From Angelakisella massiliensis (lineage in GTDB: Bacteria; Bacillota; Clostridia; Oscillospirales; Ruminococcaceae), in the NCBI RefSeq assembly GCF_900104675.1, contig NZ_LT629945.1, positions 315,001 to 379,000 of the forward strand: DNA of 64,000 nt, read 5' to 3'. The translations under genes and the position numbers were made by a program. Positions 16,941-26,207 of this stretch are shown here, in pieces. Numbering within the stretch: the stretch's first letter is position 1; the number at the start of each line of letters is the position of its first letter. The notes under the pieces were generated by a model that saw nothing but the letters and a program-made list of their open reading frames with translations, was not told the DNA's origin and did no database searches.

Positions 16941-18041
16941 TTAAGACGGAAAAATGACCTCAAAGATGCTGCCGTTTGGATGATTGGGACGAACTGCAAT
17001 GGAGGCATGATGCCGTTCCAGAATCTTTTTGCATACCGCAAGTCCCAGCCCATTGCCGCCAACTGCCCGGCTGCGGGATTTGTCCACCCGGAAGAACGGC
17101 TCAAACACAGCGCTGCGGCAAACCTCCGGGATGCCTTCTCCCTGGTCGATGACCTGTATTCTGAGAAAATCTCCTTCCCTTTGGACGGTGACGGACACCT
17201 GTGTTTGTGGCGGACTGTACTTTACAGCATTTTCCAGCAAATTATAAAATACCCGCTCCAGCAGGCGGTCCTGGCCCAAGACAAACTCATTTGTCTGCTG
17301 GATCTGAATTTCTATTTCTTTCTCCTTTGCCACACTGGACAGCTCCTCCGCCACATCGCAAAAAAGCGGATACAGCATCACTCGGGTCTTTTTTTCCAAC
17401 GGCAGATCCTTACTGAACCAAAGCAAATCTTCAATGAGCTTGGACAGCCGTTCCAGCTGCTGGCTCATAGCGTCTATCATTTTCTGAGTTTCCGGATTTT
17501 CATTTTCCGACAGCATGAAAACATCCAGCTTTGCCCGCATGATAGCCAAAGGCGTCCTGAGCTCATGGGCGGCGTTGGCAGAAAATTCTTTTTGCAGAAG
17601 AAAAGACCGCTGCAAATCCTCCATCATCTGATTAAAGGATATTGTCAGCTGCCTGACTTCATCGGCGCTCTGGGGAAGCTCAATTGGCGTCCCCAAATTT
17701 TCCACATTGCGTTTCTGCACCTCACAGGACAGGTCCCGGATGGGTTTGAGCACATACCCTGCCGCAAAATAAGTGGCTATGCTTCCGGCCAAAACAATGA
17801 GAATGGTAGCAACCGTTGTTTTCTGCTGAAAAACCTGATAGTAAGGTTCTTCCACCGGCTGCGCCGGTTCCAACTGTAAAATGGGGGTAGAGCCATCCTT
17901 CATGGAGGGCAATAAGGCAACCGCTTCCATCATGTGCACCGCTGACATATTGGAAAGCAGCGTCAATGTCACACAGGAAACCAGCAGAAACAGGCTGGCA
18001 ACCAGCGTAAAACGGATCCGCAGAGGAATCTTCTTCAGCAT
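16941..18041 (-). CDS. Sensor histidine kinase (EnvZ/OmpR-type)
   Basis: 366 residues. Two membrane helices (about 11-30 and 77-97) flank a short extracytoplasmic loop of about 45 residues; a HAMP-like linker follows. The HisKA box FSANAAHELRTPLAIMRA has the phospho-accepting His at about 159. The ATPase domain shows NLLENAVKYS (N box), DQGEGIP (G1) and GGNGLGLAVCKKILE (G2). Its start overlaps the end of the response regulator gene. The loop is short, so it may sense membrane or redox state through helices rather than bind a large ligand. The adjacent redox operon is the obvious target. Confidence 0.93.
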   Translation of the reverse strand: MLKKIPLRIRFTLVASLFLLVSCVTLTLLSNMSAVHMMEAVALLPSMKDGSTPILQLEPAQPVEEPYYQVFQQKTTVATILIVLAGSIATYFAAGYVLKPIRDLSCEVQKRNVENLGTPIELPQSADEVRQLTISFNQMMEDLQRSFLLQKEFSANAAHELRTPLAIMRAKLDVFMLSENENPETQKMIDAMSQQLERLSKLIEDLLWFSKDLPLEKKTRVMLYPLFCDVAEELSSVAKEKEIEIQIQQTNEFVLGQDRLLERVFYNLLENAVKYSPPQTQVSVTVQREGDFLRIQVIDQGEGIPEVCRSAVFEPFFRVDKSRSRAVGGNGLGLAVCKKILERHHASIAVRPNHPNGSIFEVIFPS

Positions 18042-18700
18042 AAAAGGTAGCCCTCCCCAATTCTTGTTTGGATGGGATCATGTCCCAGAGCACCTTTCAG
18101 TTTTTTTCTCAGCGAGGACAGGTGTACCCGCACAGAGTTGCTCAGGGGATCGGCGTCCTCATTCCAGACATGTTCAATCAGTTCCTGCTGAGTGATCAGT
18201 CGGCCCTGATTGAGCAGGAAATATTCCAAAATGGCAAGCTCTTTTGTTGTCAGGCTCACAGGCTCTCCCTTTATTTCTACCGTTCGGCTCAGCGTGTTCA
18301 GGGAGATTTCTTCATAAGAAAGACAGTTGGACTGCTGAATGAATCTGCGGTTGAGCAGAACACGAATGCGTGCTTCCAGTTCGGCAAAATGGAATGGCTT
18401 TGTCATATAATCGCTGGCGCCCAGTTCAAAGCCAGACAGCTTACTGTCCAGTTCCGAATTGGCGGACAAAATCAGCACCTTGGTTTGAAAGCAATTCTGC
18501 CGCAGCTCTTTGAGGATGGAAAAACCGTCCATCTCCGGCAAATTCAAATCCAATACCACCAAATCATATTCTTCATCCACCGCCATTTGACAGCCTGTTT
18601 TTCCGTTATCGGCCTGGTCCACAGCATAGCCCTTTAATGTCAGGCCCTTGGCAATATCCTGCAACAATTCTTTTTCATCTTCAATAATCAAAATTCTCAT
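18035..18700 (-). CDS. Response regulator, OmpR/PhoB family
   Basis: 221 residues. Receiver domain with acidic pocket IIEDEKE, phospho-acceptor Asp51 in VVLDLNLPEMDGF, and the conserved Lys in YMTKPF. A winged-helix DNA-binding domain follows from about residue 125 (SLTTKELAILEYFLLNQGRL, then SVRVHLSSLRKKL). The gene precedes and overlaps its kinase by seven bases. It probably controls the lipoprotein / CxxC / polyferredoxin / thioredoxin genes downstream, and its own operon. Confidence 0.95.
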   Translation of the reverse strand: MRILIIEDEKELLQDIAKGLTLKGYAVDQADNGKTGCQMAVDEEYDLVVLDLNLPEMDGFSILKELRQNCFQTKVLILSANSELDSKLSGFELGASDYMTKPFHFAELEARIRVLLNRRFIQQSNCLSYEEISLNTLSRTVEIKGEPVSLTTKELAILEYFLLNQGRLITQQELIEHVWNEDADPLSNSVRVHLSSLRKKLKGALGHDPIQTRIGEGYLLC

Positions 18701-18954
18701 GCAGCATTCTCCGTATCAGCGGCTCCTGTATTTGCGGTACCATACGGCACCCATTTTAGCAGGAATTTTGCTGCTCCACAATACTCGCCTGCTGTCAGAT
18801 GGACTTTCACTTTTGGGGCTGACCTTCTTTCCGGGCTGGCCGACAGAGCAGAACAGCAGCCGCCGCGGATGGGATTCTGCCGTAAATTTCCTTTATTGGT
18901 CCGCACCCGCCGAGCGAAAAAACACTCACCAGAAAATGCTCCAAATTTTGGGGC

Positions 18955-19002
18955 AGACAAAACAGCGGCCCTCACAGATAAAAGTCTGTGGGAACCGCTG
19001 TT
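18955..19002 (-). terminator. Terminator of the AgrC/LytTR-type pair
   Basis: AACAGCGG...CACAGA pairs with TCTGTG...CCGCTGTT around a 6-base loop; on the minus strand it is followed by TTTTG. The rest of 18,701-19,043 shows no gene. Confidence 0.75.
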
Positions 19003-19043
19003 ATTGGTTATTCAGCTGATTATGAATAGTATATGGAGTTTTC

Positions 19044-20321
19044 TTACAGCACCAGTCTTAACCGGAACCACCCGTCTGTCTCATCAAACTGGCAGACAGC
19101 TCCATTTTTCCGGCAAAAGGCGCAGATGGATTGAACTCCCAGACCGTGTCCTTCTTTTTTGGCTATGGGAAGGCCATCACTGTCAAAGATGATATCCCCG
19201 GCATATGGATTGGAAATTTCCAGCATAATGCTGGGAACGCCCACCATCTTGCAGCGGATTTCCCGCTTCTCCCGGGGCAGCTCCAGATTGGCATGGATGG
19301 CGTTTTCCAGTGCGTTTGCCAGTACGATGGCAATTTCCCCCTCATCTACCGGCAAAGTGTCGGGGAGGGAGATTTTTGCTTTCACCGGGATATTGTGATT
19401 TTGTGCTTGGGCAAAACAGGAGGAAAACACTGCGTCCAGCACCGGCGGACGGCACCAGCGGATTTCCCTGCGCTCATCCAGCCGTTTCTGGGCAGCATCC
19501 AGAAAGTCCAGAACCGCGTCCGTGTCTCCCCGTGACACCAGTTCTGCAATAGCCTGAAGTTGATGGCGCAGATCATGACGCTGGATTTTGATGCCCTCCT
19601 CCACTTCTTTGACCTGCTGCAGTTTTTCTTTCAGCGCTGATATCTGCATCGTCAGCAATGTGTGGCTCTGCCGGTCCATCTGAATACGATACTGACCTAT
19701 AAAGCTTTTGAACACCACGATATATATAATAACCATGGGAACCACCGCCGTATAGGCGTATACAGCCTGTACTCTGTTTTCCAGATAACTGCCCGGCCAG
19801 GAGGCCACAAAAATCAGATAGGCACAAAAGCTGCAGGGAATCAAAGTGAGTATGCCCCAGTGGTCAGGAATGACCTTGATCAGCATACGAAACGGCCTGC
19901 GCAGAAAACGCCACTCCAGATAAATGGTGGTCCCATAAAACACACCCATCAGCAGGATGTTCATCCATGGAGAAAGGTCAAAGAACTCCGTCAGCTGACG
20001 AATCATGGAAACCGCCAGTATGGACAGCAGAATTTGCGTCATGTAGTTAAAGACCGCCTGCGCGGGGGTATCGTTTGCCGCCCAGTAGGTGAGCGCTGTG
20101 GCAGGAACAGAAATGGTGAGATAAAACAGACGGAGCAGCAGCAATTCGCCCCCTATCCATATCAAAACCATGCTGGAGCCAATCACCCAGAGGCTGTAAA
20201 CTGCCAGAATCAAAAGCAGCTTTTTGCGTCCAAAACGAAAATCGGTGACACTTGCCATCATTCCCACGGTCATCATGGTAATAAAGAACGCGCGAAAAAC
20301 AAGAAAAACCGTATTTGTCAT
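19044..20321 (-). CDS. AgrC-like GHKL sensor histidine kinase
   Basis: 425 residues from the ATG ending at 20321 (GGAGGA nine bases upstream). The first ~200 residues contain about six hydrophobic membrane segments. A coiled-coil linker leads to KIQRHDLRHQLQAIAELV, the AgrC/HPK10 phospho-acceptor region (RHDLRHQ). The ATPase part has IVLANALENAIHANLEL (N box) and KKEGHGLGVQSICAFC (G box). Such kinases usually sense peptides at the membrane, but no peptide precursor gene or AgrB processing protein is visible nearby. Its start overlaps the stop of the LytTR regulator gene by four bases. Confidence 0.9.
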   Translation of the reverse strand: MTNTVFLVFRAFFITMMTVGMMASVTDFRFGRKKLLLILAVYSLWVIGSSMVLIWIGGELLLLRLFYLTISVPATALTYWAANDTPAQAVFNYMTQILLSILAVSMIRQLTEFFDLSPWMNILLMGVFYGTTIYLEWRFLRRPFRMLIKVIPDHWGILTLIPCSFCAYLIFVASWPGSYLENRVQAVYAYTAVVPMVIIYIVVFKSFIGQYRIQMDRQSHTLLTMQISALKEKLQQVKEVEEGIKIQRHDLRHQLQAIAELVSRGDTDAVLDFLDAAQKRLDERREIRWCRPPVLDAVFSSCFAQAQNHNIPVKAKISLPDTLPVDEGEIAIVLANALENAIHANLELPREKREIRCKMVGVPSIMLEISNPYAGDIIFDSDGLPIAKKEGHGLGVQSICAFCRKNGAVCQFDETDGWFRLRLVL

Positions 20322-21055
20322 AGCGATCGTTCCTCCAGCCAGTAGCAGCCCCAAGCCTTCTTAAATTCTGTCGCCGCTGCCCTGGGCAGCACCACCGTCC
20401 GACCATTATTCAGCAAGGCCATCTGCCCGTTCACACCAGCAACATGCTGGAAATTCAGCACAAAGCTGGCGCCGCACAGGCAAAAGCGACGGTCAGCCAG
20501 CAGCGGCGCGGCCGCCTCACGGAAAGAAACCCGAATGCTCTGGGAATCTATAATGTCATCGGTACAATAATACCGCATACACCGGCCCACCCGCTCCACA
20601 TACTGGATATGCTCCAGCAGAATGCGGCGGGGACCATCCGACGTGCTTACCACGATGGCGCTGCTTCGCCTCTGATTGAGTTTTTCCACTGCTCCGTCCA
20701 GTACCTGGAAGAATTTTCCCTGCTCCACCGGCTTGAGCAAATAAAAAAAGGCCCGAACATCATAACTGTCAGCGGCAAAATCGTTGGAGTTGGTCAGGTA
20801 GATAATCTCTCCTTCCGTGCCCAACGTCCGCAAACACCGTCCGGTATCGATGCCGCTCAGCTGCGGCATAAGGATGTCCAGCACATACAGGTCAAAGCCT
20901 CCTGTATCCTCGGCTCTGGCCAACAGCGCATTGCCGCTGCTGAATATTTCTACCTGTCCATTGAGGCTGGGACGGGACTGGAGATAGGTATTGATCAGCG
21001 CCGCTATTTTGTTGCGCTGCTTTTCTTCATCATCACATACGGCAATATGCAGCAT
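20318..21055 (-). CDS. LytTR family response regulator (AgrA-like)
   Basis: 245 residues from the ATG ending at 21055, nine bases after GGAGG; longer upstream frames lack a ribosome site. Receiver domain with AVCDDEEKQR and the acceptor Asp60 in LYVLDILMPQLSG, and the conserved Lys in YLLKPVEQ. Residues about 140-245 are a LytTR DNA-binding domain (ILLEHIQYVERVGRCMRYY, CLCGASFVLNFQHVAGV, and FKKAWG near the end). Target promoters are probably marked by paired imperfect direct repeats, which I could not locate. It forms an operon with the downstream kinase. Confidence 0.92.
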   Translation of the reverse strand: MLHIAVCDDEEKQRNKIAALINTYLQSRPSLNGQVEIFSSGNALLARAEDTGGFDLYVLDILMPQLSGIDTGRCLRTLGTEGEIIYLTNSNDFAADSYDVRAFFYLLKPVEQGKFFQVLDGAVEKLNQRRSSAIVVSTSDGPRRILLEHIQYVERVGRCMRYYCTDDIIDSQSIRVSFREAAAPLLADRRFCLCGASFVLNFQHVAGVNGQMALLNNGRTVVLPRAAATEFKKAWGCYWLEERSL

Positions 21056-21431
21056 GGCTGTCATCCTCCATAAGAAAGCGCAAATTTTGCGCATATAATA
21101 CCAAATTTTGAACATCATCTTCCGAATTTTATTGCAATTTGCAATAATGAAAATAGCATGGATCTGTAAAAACGTCAAGTGTGATCTGCAAAGCCCACTG
21201 CAGCCGTACAACGCCTTTTATCCGCTCCAAATGGGGCGGTCCCGTGTAGCGCCGGCCTTTATTCTCACAAAACAGCATATTCCCATAGAAAGCGATCATT
21301 GTTATTCCTGCCGCTATGGGGATGCTCATCCGGAGTGCCCGGCGATACCGGAGGCAGCGATCCGGTGCCGGTTGGAAAAACAGGTTAAACAAGGCGGCGT
21401 ACTGCCACCGTTTCAAAAAGAGGGGTCAGTG
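21056..21431. other. Intergenic region between divergent genes, no gene seen
   Basis: The 375 bases lie between the LytTR gene (minus) and the diguanylate cyclase gene (plus). An open frame continues upstream of 21432 but is rich in Cys, Pro and rare codons and lacks a ribosome site. The region must hold both promoters. Confidence 0.4.
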
Positions 21432-22622
21432 ATGCATAAAGTTCTGAAATCATTAAAACATAGATTGCCCTTTGAACTGAAGGTTCCTGATTATATCCGC
21501 CAGGAGTTTCTGCAGGAATCGGTGCGTAAAAATAATTTCTCCTTAAAGATTATCTGTGGGATTATTTTCGCCACGGAGCTGTTTAATATTGCCCGGGTTT
21601 TGTTTTGGTCGCGGTCCGGCCTGACGACACGCAACAATCAAATCTATTTTTCCATGTACTGCATCCTGATCCTTTTCGGGGTGCTGTGGCTGGTTGTGCG
21701 GCATCCGCTGCAGCGGGCTCCGGCAGGCTTGCAATGGGTCGTTCAGTCTGTGACCACCAGCCTGATTTTGCTGTGGCATATGGTGCTCAACACCTATGAC
21801 CTGTACCGGGATCCGGCAGCCGGGACTACTGTACTGACAACGGCACTGCTGGGATTGTCCTTGCTGATCCAGCTGCCGCCTTTCTACAACGTGGCACAGT
21901 CTGCAGCAAGCTATCTGCTGTTCCGGATAATGATGGCTCCGCTGATGGACGCGGGTGACCGGCTCAATCTGACCATCACTTTTTTGGTCGGGCTGGCTGT
22001 CTCTCTGGCCCATGCTCATCATACCTGTATCACCCTCAAGCAGCAAAAGCAGATTGTGGAAATCAACACCAAACTGCAGGAATTGGTGCAGCTGGATCCC
22101 CTCACGGGACTGCTGAACAAAACCGCGGTGGAATGCTGGGCGGAGCAGATGCTCCAGGAGGCAGAACACACCGAAAAAAGCAAAGGTTTGACCTTGTTTC
22201 TCATGGATCTGGATGAATTCAAAAGCATCAATGACCGCTACGGACACCCCTGCGGAGATCATGTGCTGACAGAAACAGCAGAAGCCATGCGCCGTGCTTT
22301 TCCCCATGCGGCAGCCCTGGGAAGAGTTGGCGGGGATGAGTTTGCCATTCTCTACGACCATTCCCTGTCAGAGGCCCAAGCCACGGATTTGAGCCATGGC
22401 TTGCTGGAGCAGTTGGAAAAGATCCAATGGGAAAATCAGCCCCTGGAGGTTCGATGCAGTATTGGCGTTTGTATTTGCAGCAAAGCTCCATGCTGTTATC
22501 AGAGCCTTTACACAGAAGCGGACCGTATGCTGTACCACGCCAAGAAAAACGGCAAGTGCCGGTGTTGTATCCAACAGCTGAGCTGCGGAAAAAACACGGC
22601 CCCTGAGAAGAACTGTATATAA
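21432..22622 (+). CDS. Membrane-bound diguanylate cyclase (GGDEF)
   Basis: 396 residues from the ATG at 21432, preceded by AGAGGGG. Residues about 40-190 contain five or six membrane segments. A short coiled coil (KQQKQIVEINTKLQELVQL) leads to a GGDEF domain starting at DPLTGLLNKTA (about 222) with the metal and substrate site FLMDLDEFKSINDRYGH and an intact GGDEF active-site motif at about residue 300 (RVGGDEFAILYD). It makes c-di-GMP from two GTP. No RxxD inhibitory site is evident just before GGDEF. It stands alone, and the sensed signal is unknown. Confidence 0.92.
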   Translation: MHKVLKSLKHRLPFELKVPDYIRQEFLQESVRKNNFSLKIICGIIFATELFNIARVLFWSRSGLTTRNNQIYFSMYCILILFGVLWLVVRHPLQRAPAGLQWVVQSVTTSLILLWHMVLNTYDLYRDPAAGTTVLTTALLGLSLLIQLPPFYNVAQSAASYLLFRIMMAPLMDAGDRLNLTITFLVGLAVSLAHAHHTCITLKQQKQIVEINTKLQELVQLDPLTGLLNKTAVECWAEQMLQEAEHTEKSKGLTLFLMDLDEFKSINDRYGHPCGDHVLTETAEAMRRAFPHAAALGRVGGDEFAILYDHSLSEAQATDLSHGLLEQLEKIQWENQPLEVRCSIGVCICSKAPCCYQSLYTEADRMLYHAKKNGKCRCCIQQLSCGKNTAPEKNCI

Positions 22623-23662
22623 AACCTGGCTGCGTTCAGGCATATTTTGCCTTTCGGCCTGGTTTTAAGTGCGATACCTGCTATAAACACCGCCGCTGCG
22701 GCTTCACAATCGCCGGAGCCGCTCATAATGGATGTTCCGCCGGCAGTATTGGGGGAAAAATGCCTGTACAAAAATTTGCGTCCATGCAGCTTTTCAAAAT
22801 GGCACTGGCCGCCTGTTTCAGGCGCCATAATAACTCAGCAGCGGATGTAAAAACGTTTCGGTGATCCCGCACCACCGCTTTCCCCAAATTCACTCTGGAT
22901 ATCTGCACTTATGTGCTGGCAGCAGTTGGTTGTACTGCTGTCAGCATTATTTTTGCCGTTTTGAATCTTTGCAGAAGTCTCTGACCCTTTTTGACTGCTT
23001 AAAGTATTTTCCTTCCCGGGCAAGATATGATACTGGGGGAAATCTTGCCGTAAAAGCAGCTGTGAAAAATGGTCATGTGTGGGTTGATTACTTTGCGCCA
23101 AAGAAAAGAGCCGCATTTCGGCTTCACTACGGCCCTGGCCGCTTGACATTGGCAACTGCGGCCTTTGGATTATGAGCTGGATTTCCACGGGGCTAAGAGA
23201 CGTTCTGCCCGTTTCCAGCGGAGAAAATCATGCTTTCGTCCTTCAATTGTTTCGCTCATTACATGGCTGCGGTCACATATGAATCGGGATTTGGGACAAA
23301 TTCGGGAAGAATCTGAAGATTTTTTCTTTTAAAAAGGGGGCTTCGGGCTGGGATTTCTTCTATCAAAAATCAGCACACAAAATCAGGGAGACTTTTTATT
23401 GGGTTTGTGAAGAGCAGCCTGCCAGATGGATTTCTGTTTTTACAGGCAGAATGGTGCATATGCCAATAAAGCTCGGGAAACCGTTTTTATCTTTTTGAAG
23501 CATCTTTATTCAAAAGACATCTTCCCCTCGGAAAATCCGACAGCCTTTTACAATAGTAAATCTCAATACCAACCATCTTTTTTTCATATTTTACTTCCAC
23601 AAACAGCCGATGCTATACTGAAAACAGAAGGCATGCCGGATTACGTCGGAAAGGGGCGTCAT
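22623..23662. other. About 1 kb with no supported gene
   Basis: After the cyclase stop an imperfect hairpin (AAAACCTGGCTG / CGGCCTGGTTTT, 22,622-22,668) may terminate transcription. Short open frames further on, on both strands, have poor codon patterns and no ribosome sites. An in-frame extension upstream of the hydrolase start at 23663 reads into this region but looks non-coding (many Phe, Ser and Asn, no ribosome site). It may be a remnant of lost genes. Confidence 0.5.
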
Positions 23663-24712
23663 ATGGAACCCAAATTATCCTTTATCGATCAAAGCCATAT
23701 TGCAAAAAAAGCTGTGTTTTATGTGGGAGGCCACTACACAGGAAAAAAGGAGAAAACCCACCTGTGCAACCAGATGTATGTGGAGGCCTATTTCCCCCAT
23801 ACCCTGCTTTATCCTCATCCCATCATCATGTTCCACGGTGCGGGACAAACCAATGTCAACTGGATGATTACCCCTGACGGCCGCATGGGGTGGGCCGATT
23901 ACTTTGTCTCCAAGGGATTTGCCGTCTATCTGGCGGAGCAGCCTGCCCGGGGACGTTCCGCCTATCATCCGGAGGAAAACGGTCCCCGGATCTATCATTC
24001 GGTGGAATCTCTCATCCGCCGCTTTACCTCTGACCAGGGCGAATGGCCCCAGAGCCGCAAGCATACTCAATGGCCAGGCGAAAGCACCAGCCTGGAGGAA
24101 GAAACCCTAAAACAATTTCTGGCCTCTCAGGTGGAGTATCTCCCCAGCAACAAGGATTCTCAGGCGCTGGTACTGGCAGCGGGACAGGAGCTGCTGAACA
24201 TCACCGGCCCTGCCATCCTGCTGACCCATTCTCAGGCAGGCCCCTTCGGGTGGCTGCTGGCCGACGCCTGTCCTCAGCTGGTGAGAGGAATTGTGGCCAT
24301 GGAGCCCTCGGGACCTCCTTTCTCCGCCCATCTTACCAGCAGCATCGCTGAAAACTACGGCCTTACGGAGCTTCCCCTCCACTATGATCCTCCTGTAGAG
24401 AAGTTGGAAGACCTGAAGCTGACGCTGTTGAAGGCCCCGGAACAGGACCTGTCCGATGGCTGGATCTTCCAGGAGCCGGCCCCTCAACTGCCCAGACTTC
24501 AGGGAATCCCCATCCTGCTGCTGGTGAGCGAAGCCTCCTACCACGCTCAGTATGACCACCTCACCTCCCGGGTGCTCCGTCAATGCGGAGTACAGCATGA
24601 CTTTGTGCGTCTGGAAGAGCAGGGGATTTACGGAAACGGACATATGATGATGTTGGAAAAAAACAATCTGGAAATCGCAGATCTGATTATAGACTGGCTG
24701 AAAAAATCTTGA
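23663..24712 (+). CDS. Alpha/beta hydrolase, probable esterase
   Basis: 349 residues from the ATG at 23663, six bases after AAGGGG. The fold marks are QMYVEAYFPHTL, PIIMFHGAGQTNVNW (oxyanion region), a TPDGRMGWADYFVSKGFAVYL strand-helix, the nucleophile elbow LLTHSQAGPFG (Ser), and a late His in YGNGHMMMLE. This resembles a broad family of hydrolases with the HGxGQT and TPDGRxGWA motifs, for which few substrates are known. There is no signal peptide, so it is probably cytosolic. It precedes a YfcC-type permease gene by 112 bases, which suggests that it hydrolyses an imported ester or amide. Confidence 0.8.
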   Translation: MEPKLSFIDQSHIAKKAVFYVGGHYTGKKEKTHLCNQMYVEAYFPHTLLYPHPIIMFHGAGQTNVNWMITPDGRMGWADYFVSKGFAVYLAEQPARGRSAYHPEENGPRIYHSVESLIRRFTSDQGEWPQSRKHTQWPGESTSLEEETLKQFLASQVEYLPSNKDSQALVLAAGQELLNITGPAILLTHSQAGPFGWLLADACPQLVRGIVAMEPSGPPFSAHLTSSIAENYGLTELPLHYDPPVEKLEDLKLTLLKAPEQDLSDGWIFQEPAPQLPRLQGIPILLLVSEASYHAQYDHLTSRVLRQCGVQHDFVRLEEQGIYGNGHMMMLEKNNLEIADLIIDWLKKS

Positions 24713-24824
24713 AAAATAAAAGACGCATTTTTCAGGGTAACCCTGCTGCGTCTCATGACTTGGAAATATTTTACATTTCAGTTCTGTGATATCCTCTCAG
24801 TCTCAACAGAAAGGAAGAAAGAGC

Positions 24825-26207
24825 ATGAAGGAAAAGAAAAAATTCAAAGTTCCCAGTTCCTTTGCCATTATTGTGGCTGTTATGCTGCTGGCCTCCATCC
24901 TCACCTATGTGATTCCCGGAGGACAGTTTGAGCGCACAGTGGATGAAAGCGGCAAAACAGTGGTGGTGGCCGGCAGTTTCCAATACATTGATCCCACCCC
25001 TGTCAATCCCCTGTCCATTATGACCTATGTTTTTCCCGGCCTGACCAGTGCCGGTTCCATCATCTTCGCCCTGCTGTGTGCCGGCGGCGGCCTGGGCATC
25101 GTGCTGGAAACCGGTATGTTTCAGGGAGCCGCCTGTTCCTTCAGCAAAAAGGCCAAAGGCAAGGAGTGGCTGGTGGTGACCATGCTCACCATCGTTTTCG
25201 CTTTGCTGTGTATTCCCATCAACCTTAACTACTTCATTCCCTTCGCGCCCCTGGGAATTATTGTGGCCATGGCTATGGGGTATGATGCCATTGTAGGAAT
25301 CTCCATTATCATGCTGGGCGGCGCTGTGGGCTTCTCCTGCGGCGCCATGAACCTCTCCAACACCGGTACCGCCCAGGCTATCGCTCAGCTGCCGGTCTTC
25401 TCCGGCATGGGCTACCGCCTGTTCTGCATGATTCCCTTTCTGGTGGTCACCATTATCTATATTCTTGTGTATGGCAAAAAGATCAAGGCTGATCCCACCA
25501 AGAGCTATATCTATGGTACCAAGGTTGACTTCGGCAGCTTTGACACCGACAATCTTCCCGCTTTTGAGAAAAAGCATATTCCCGTAGCCATTGTGGTGGC
25601 GGCTTCCATCGGATATATGATCTATGTGGCCATCTTCTCCGAGCTCTCCTACGCTTCTGCTTCCTCCATCTTCATCTATATGGGCCTTCTCTCCGGTTTC
25701 GCCTACCGGATGTCATTGGACCAGATGTGCAAATCCTTTGCCAATGGCGCCAAGGGCATGGCTACCACTGGTGTCCTCATCGGCTTTGCCTATGCCATTT
25801 CCGGCATCCTTTCCGCCGGCAATGTCATGGATACCGTGGTCAATGCTCTGGCCAACGCGCTGGGCTATTTTCCCACCATTCTTCAGGCTCCTGCCATGTT
25901 CATTATGCACATCATTGTTAATTTCTTCGTCACCTCCGGCAGCGGACAAGCAGCCGTTACCATGCCCATCTTTGTACCTGTGGCCGATCTGGTGGGGATG
26001 TCCAGACAAACCGCTGTGCTGGCTTTCAACTTCGGTGACGGCTTCTGCAACTTCATCCTACCCCACGCTGCGGCAACCATGGGCTTTGTGGGCTGCGCCA
26101 ATATTCCCTTTACCAAATGGCTCCAGTATGTGATCAAACTGTTCTTCATCTGGGTGGTCATCGGCTGCCTGCTGCTGATGGGCGCCACACTGATCAATTA
26201 TGCGTAA
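24825..26207 (+). CDS. YfcC family permease, copy 1
   Basis: 460 residues from the ATG at 24825 (AAAGGAAG upstream). About 12 membrane segments; family marks are VPSSFAIIVAVMLLASILTY at the N-terminus, the charged loop GGQFERTVDESGKTVV, PINLNYFIPFAPLG, GFSCGAMNLSNTGTAQ, and VTSGSGQAAVTMPIFVPVAD near the C-terminus. YfcC/DcuC-like carriers are thought to move carboxylates or amino-acid-like compounds with ions; none is assigned here. It is closely similar over the full length to the permease at 30156, so one is a duplicate of the other. The 3' end overlaps the convergent LysR gene by ten bases. Confidence 0.88.
   Translation: MKEKKKFKVPSSFAIIVAVMLLASILTYVIPGGQFERTVDESGKTVVVAGSFQYIDPTPVNPLSIMTYVFPGLTSAGSIIFALLCAGGGLGIVLETGMFQGAACSFSKKAKGKEWLVVTMLTIVFALLCIPINLNYFIPFAPLGIIVAMAMGYDAIVGISIIMLGGAVGFSCGAMNLSNTGTAQAIAQLPVFSGMGYRLFCMIPFLVVTIIYILVYGKKIKADPTKSYIYGTKVDFGSFDTDNLPAFEKKHIPVAIVVAASIGYMIYVAIFSELSYASASSIFIYMGLLSGFAYRMSLDQMCKSFANGAKGMATTGVLIGFAYAISGILSAGNVMDTVVNALANALGYFPTILQAPAMFIMHIIVNFFVTSGSGQAAVTMPIFVPVADLVGMSRQTAVLAFNFGDGFCNFILPHAAATMGFVGCANIPFTKWLQYVIKLFFIWVVIGCLLLMGATLINYA

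Noticed and set aside
22835-23188. Minus-strand open frame in the 1-kb gap
   Set aside because: No ribosome site, no domain, Gln/Ser-rich composition; treated as non-coding.
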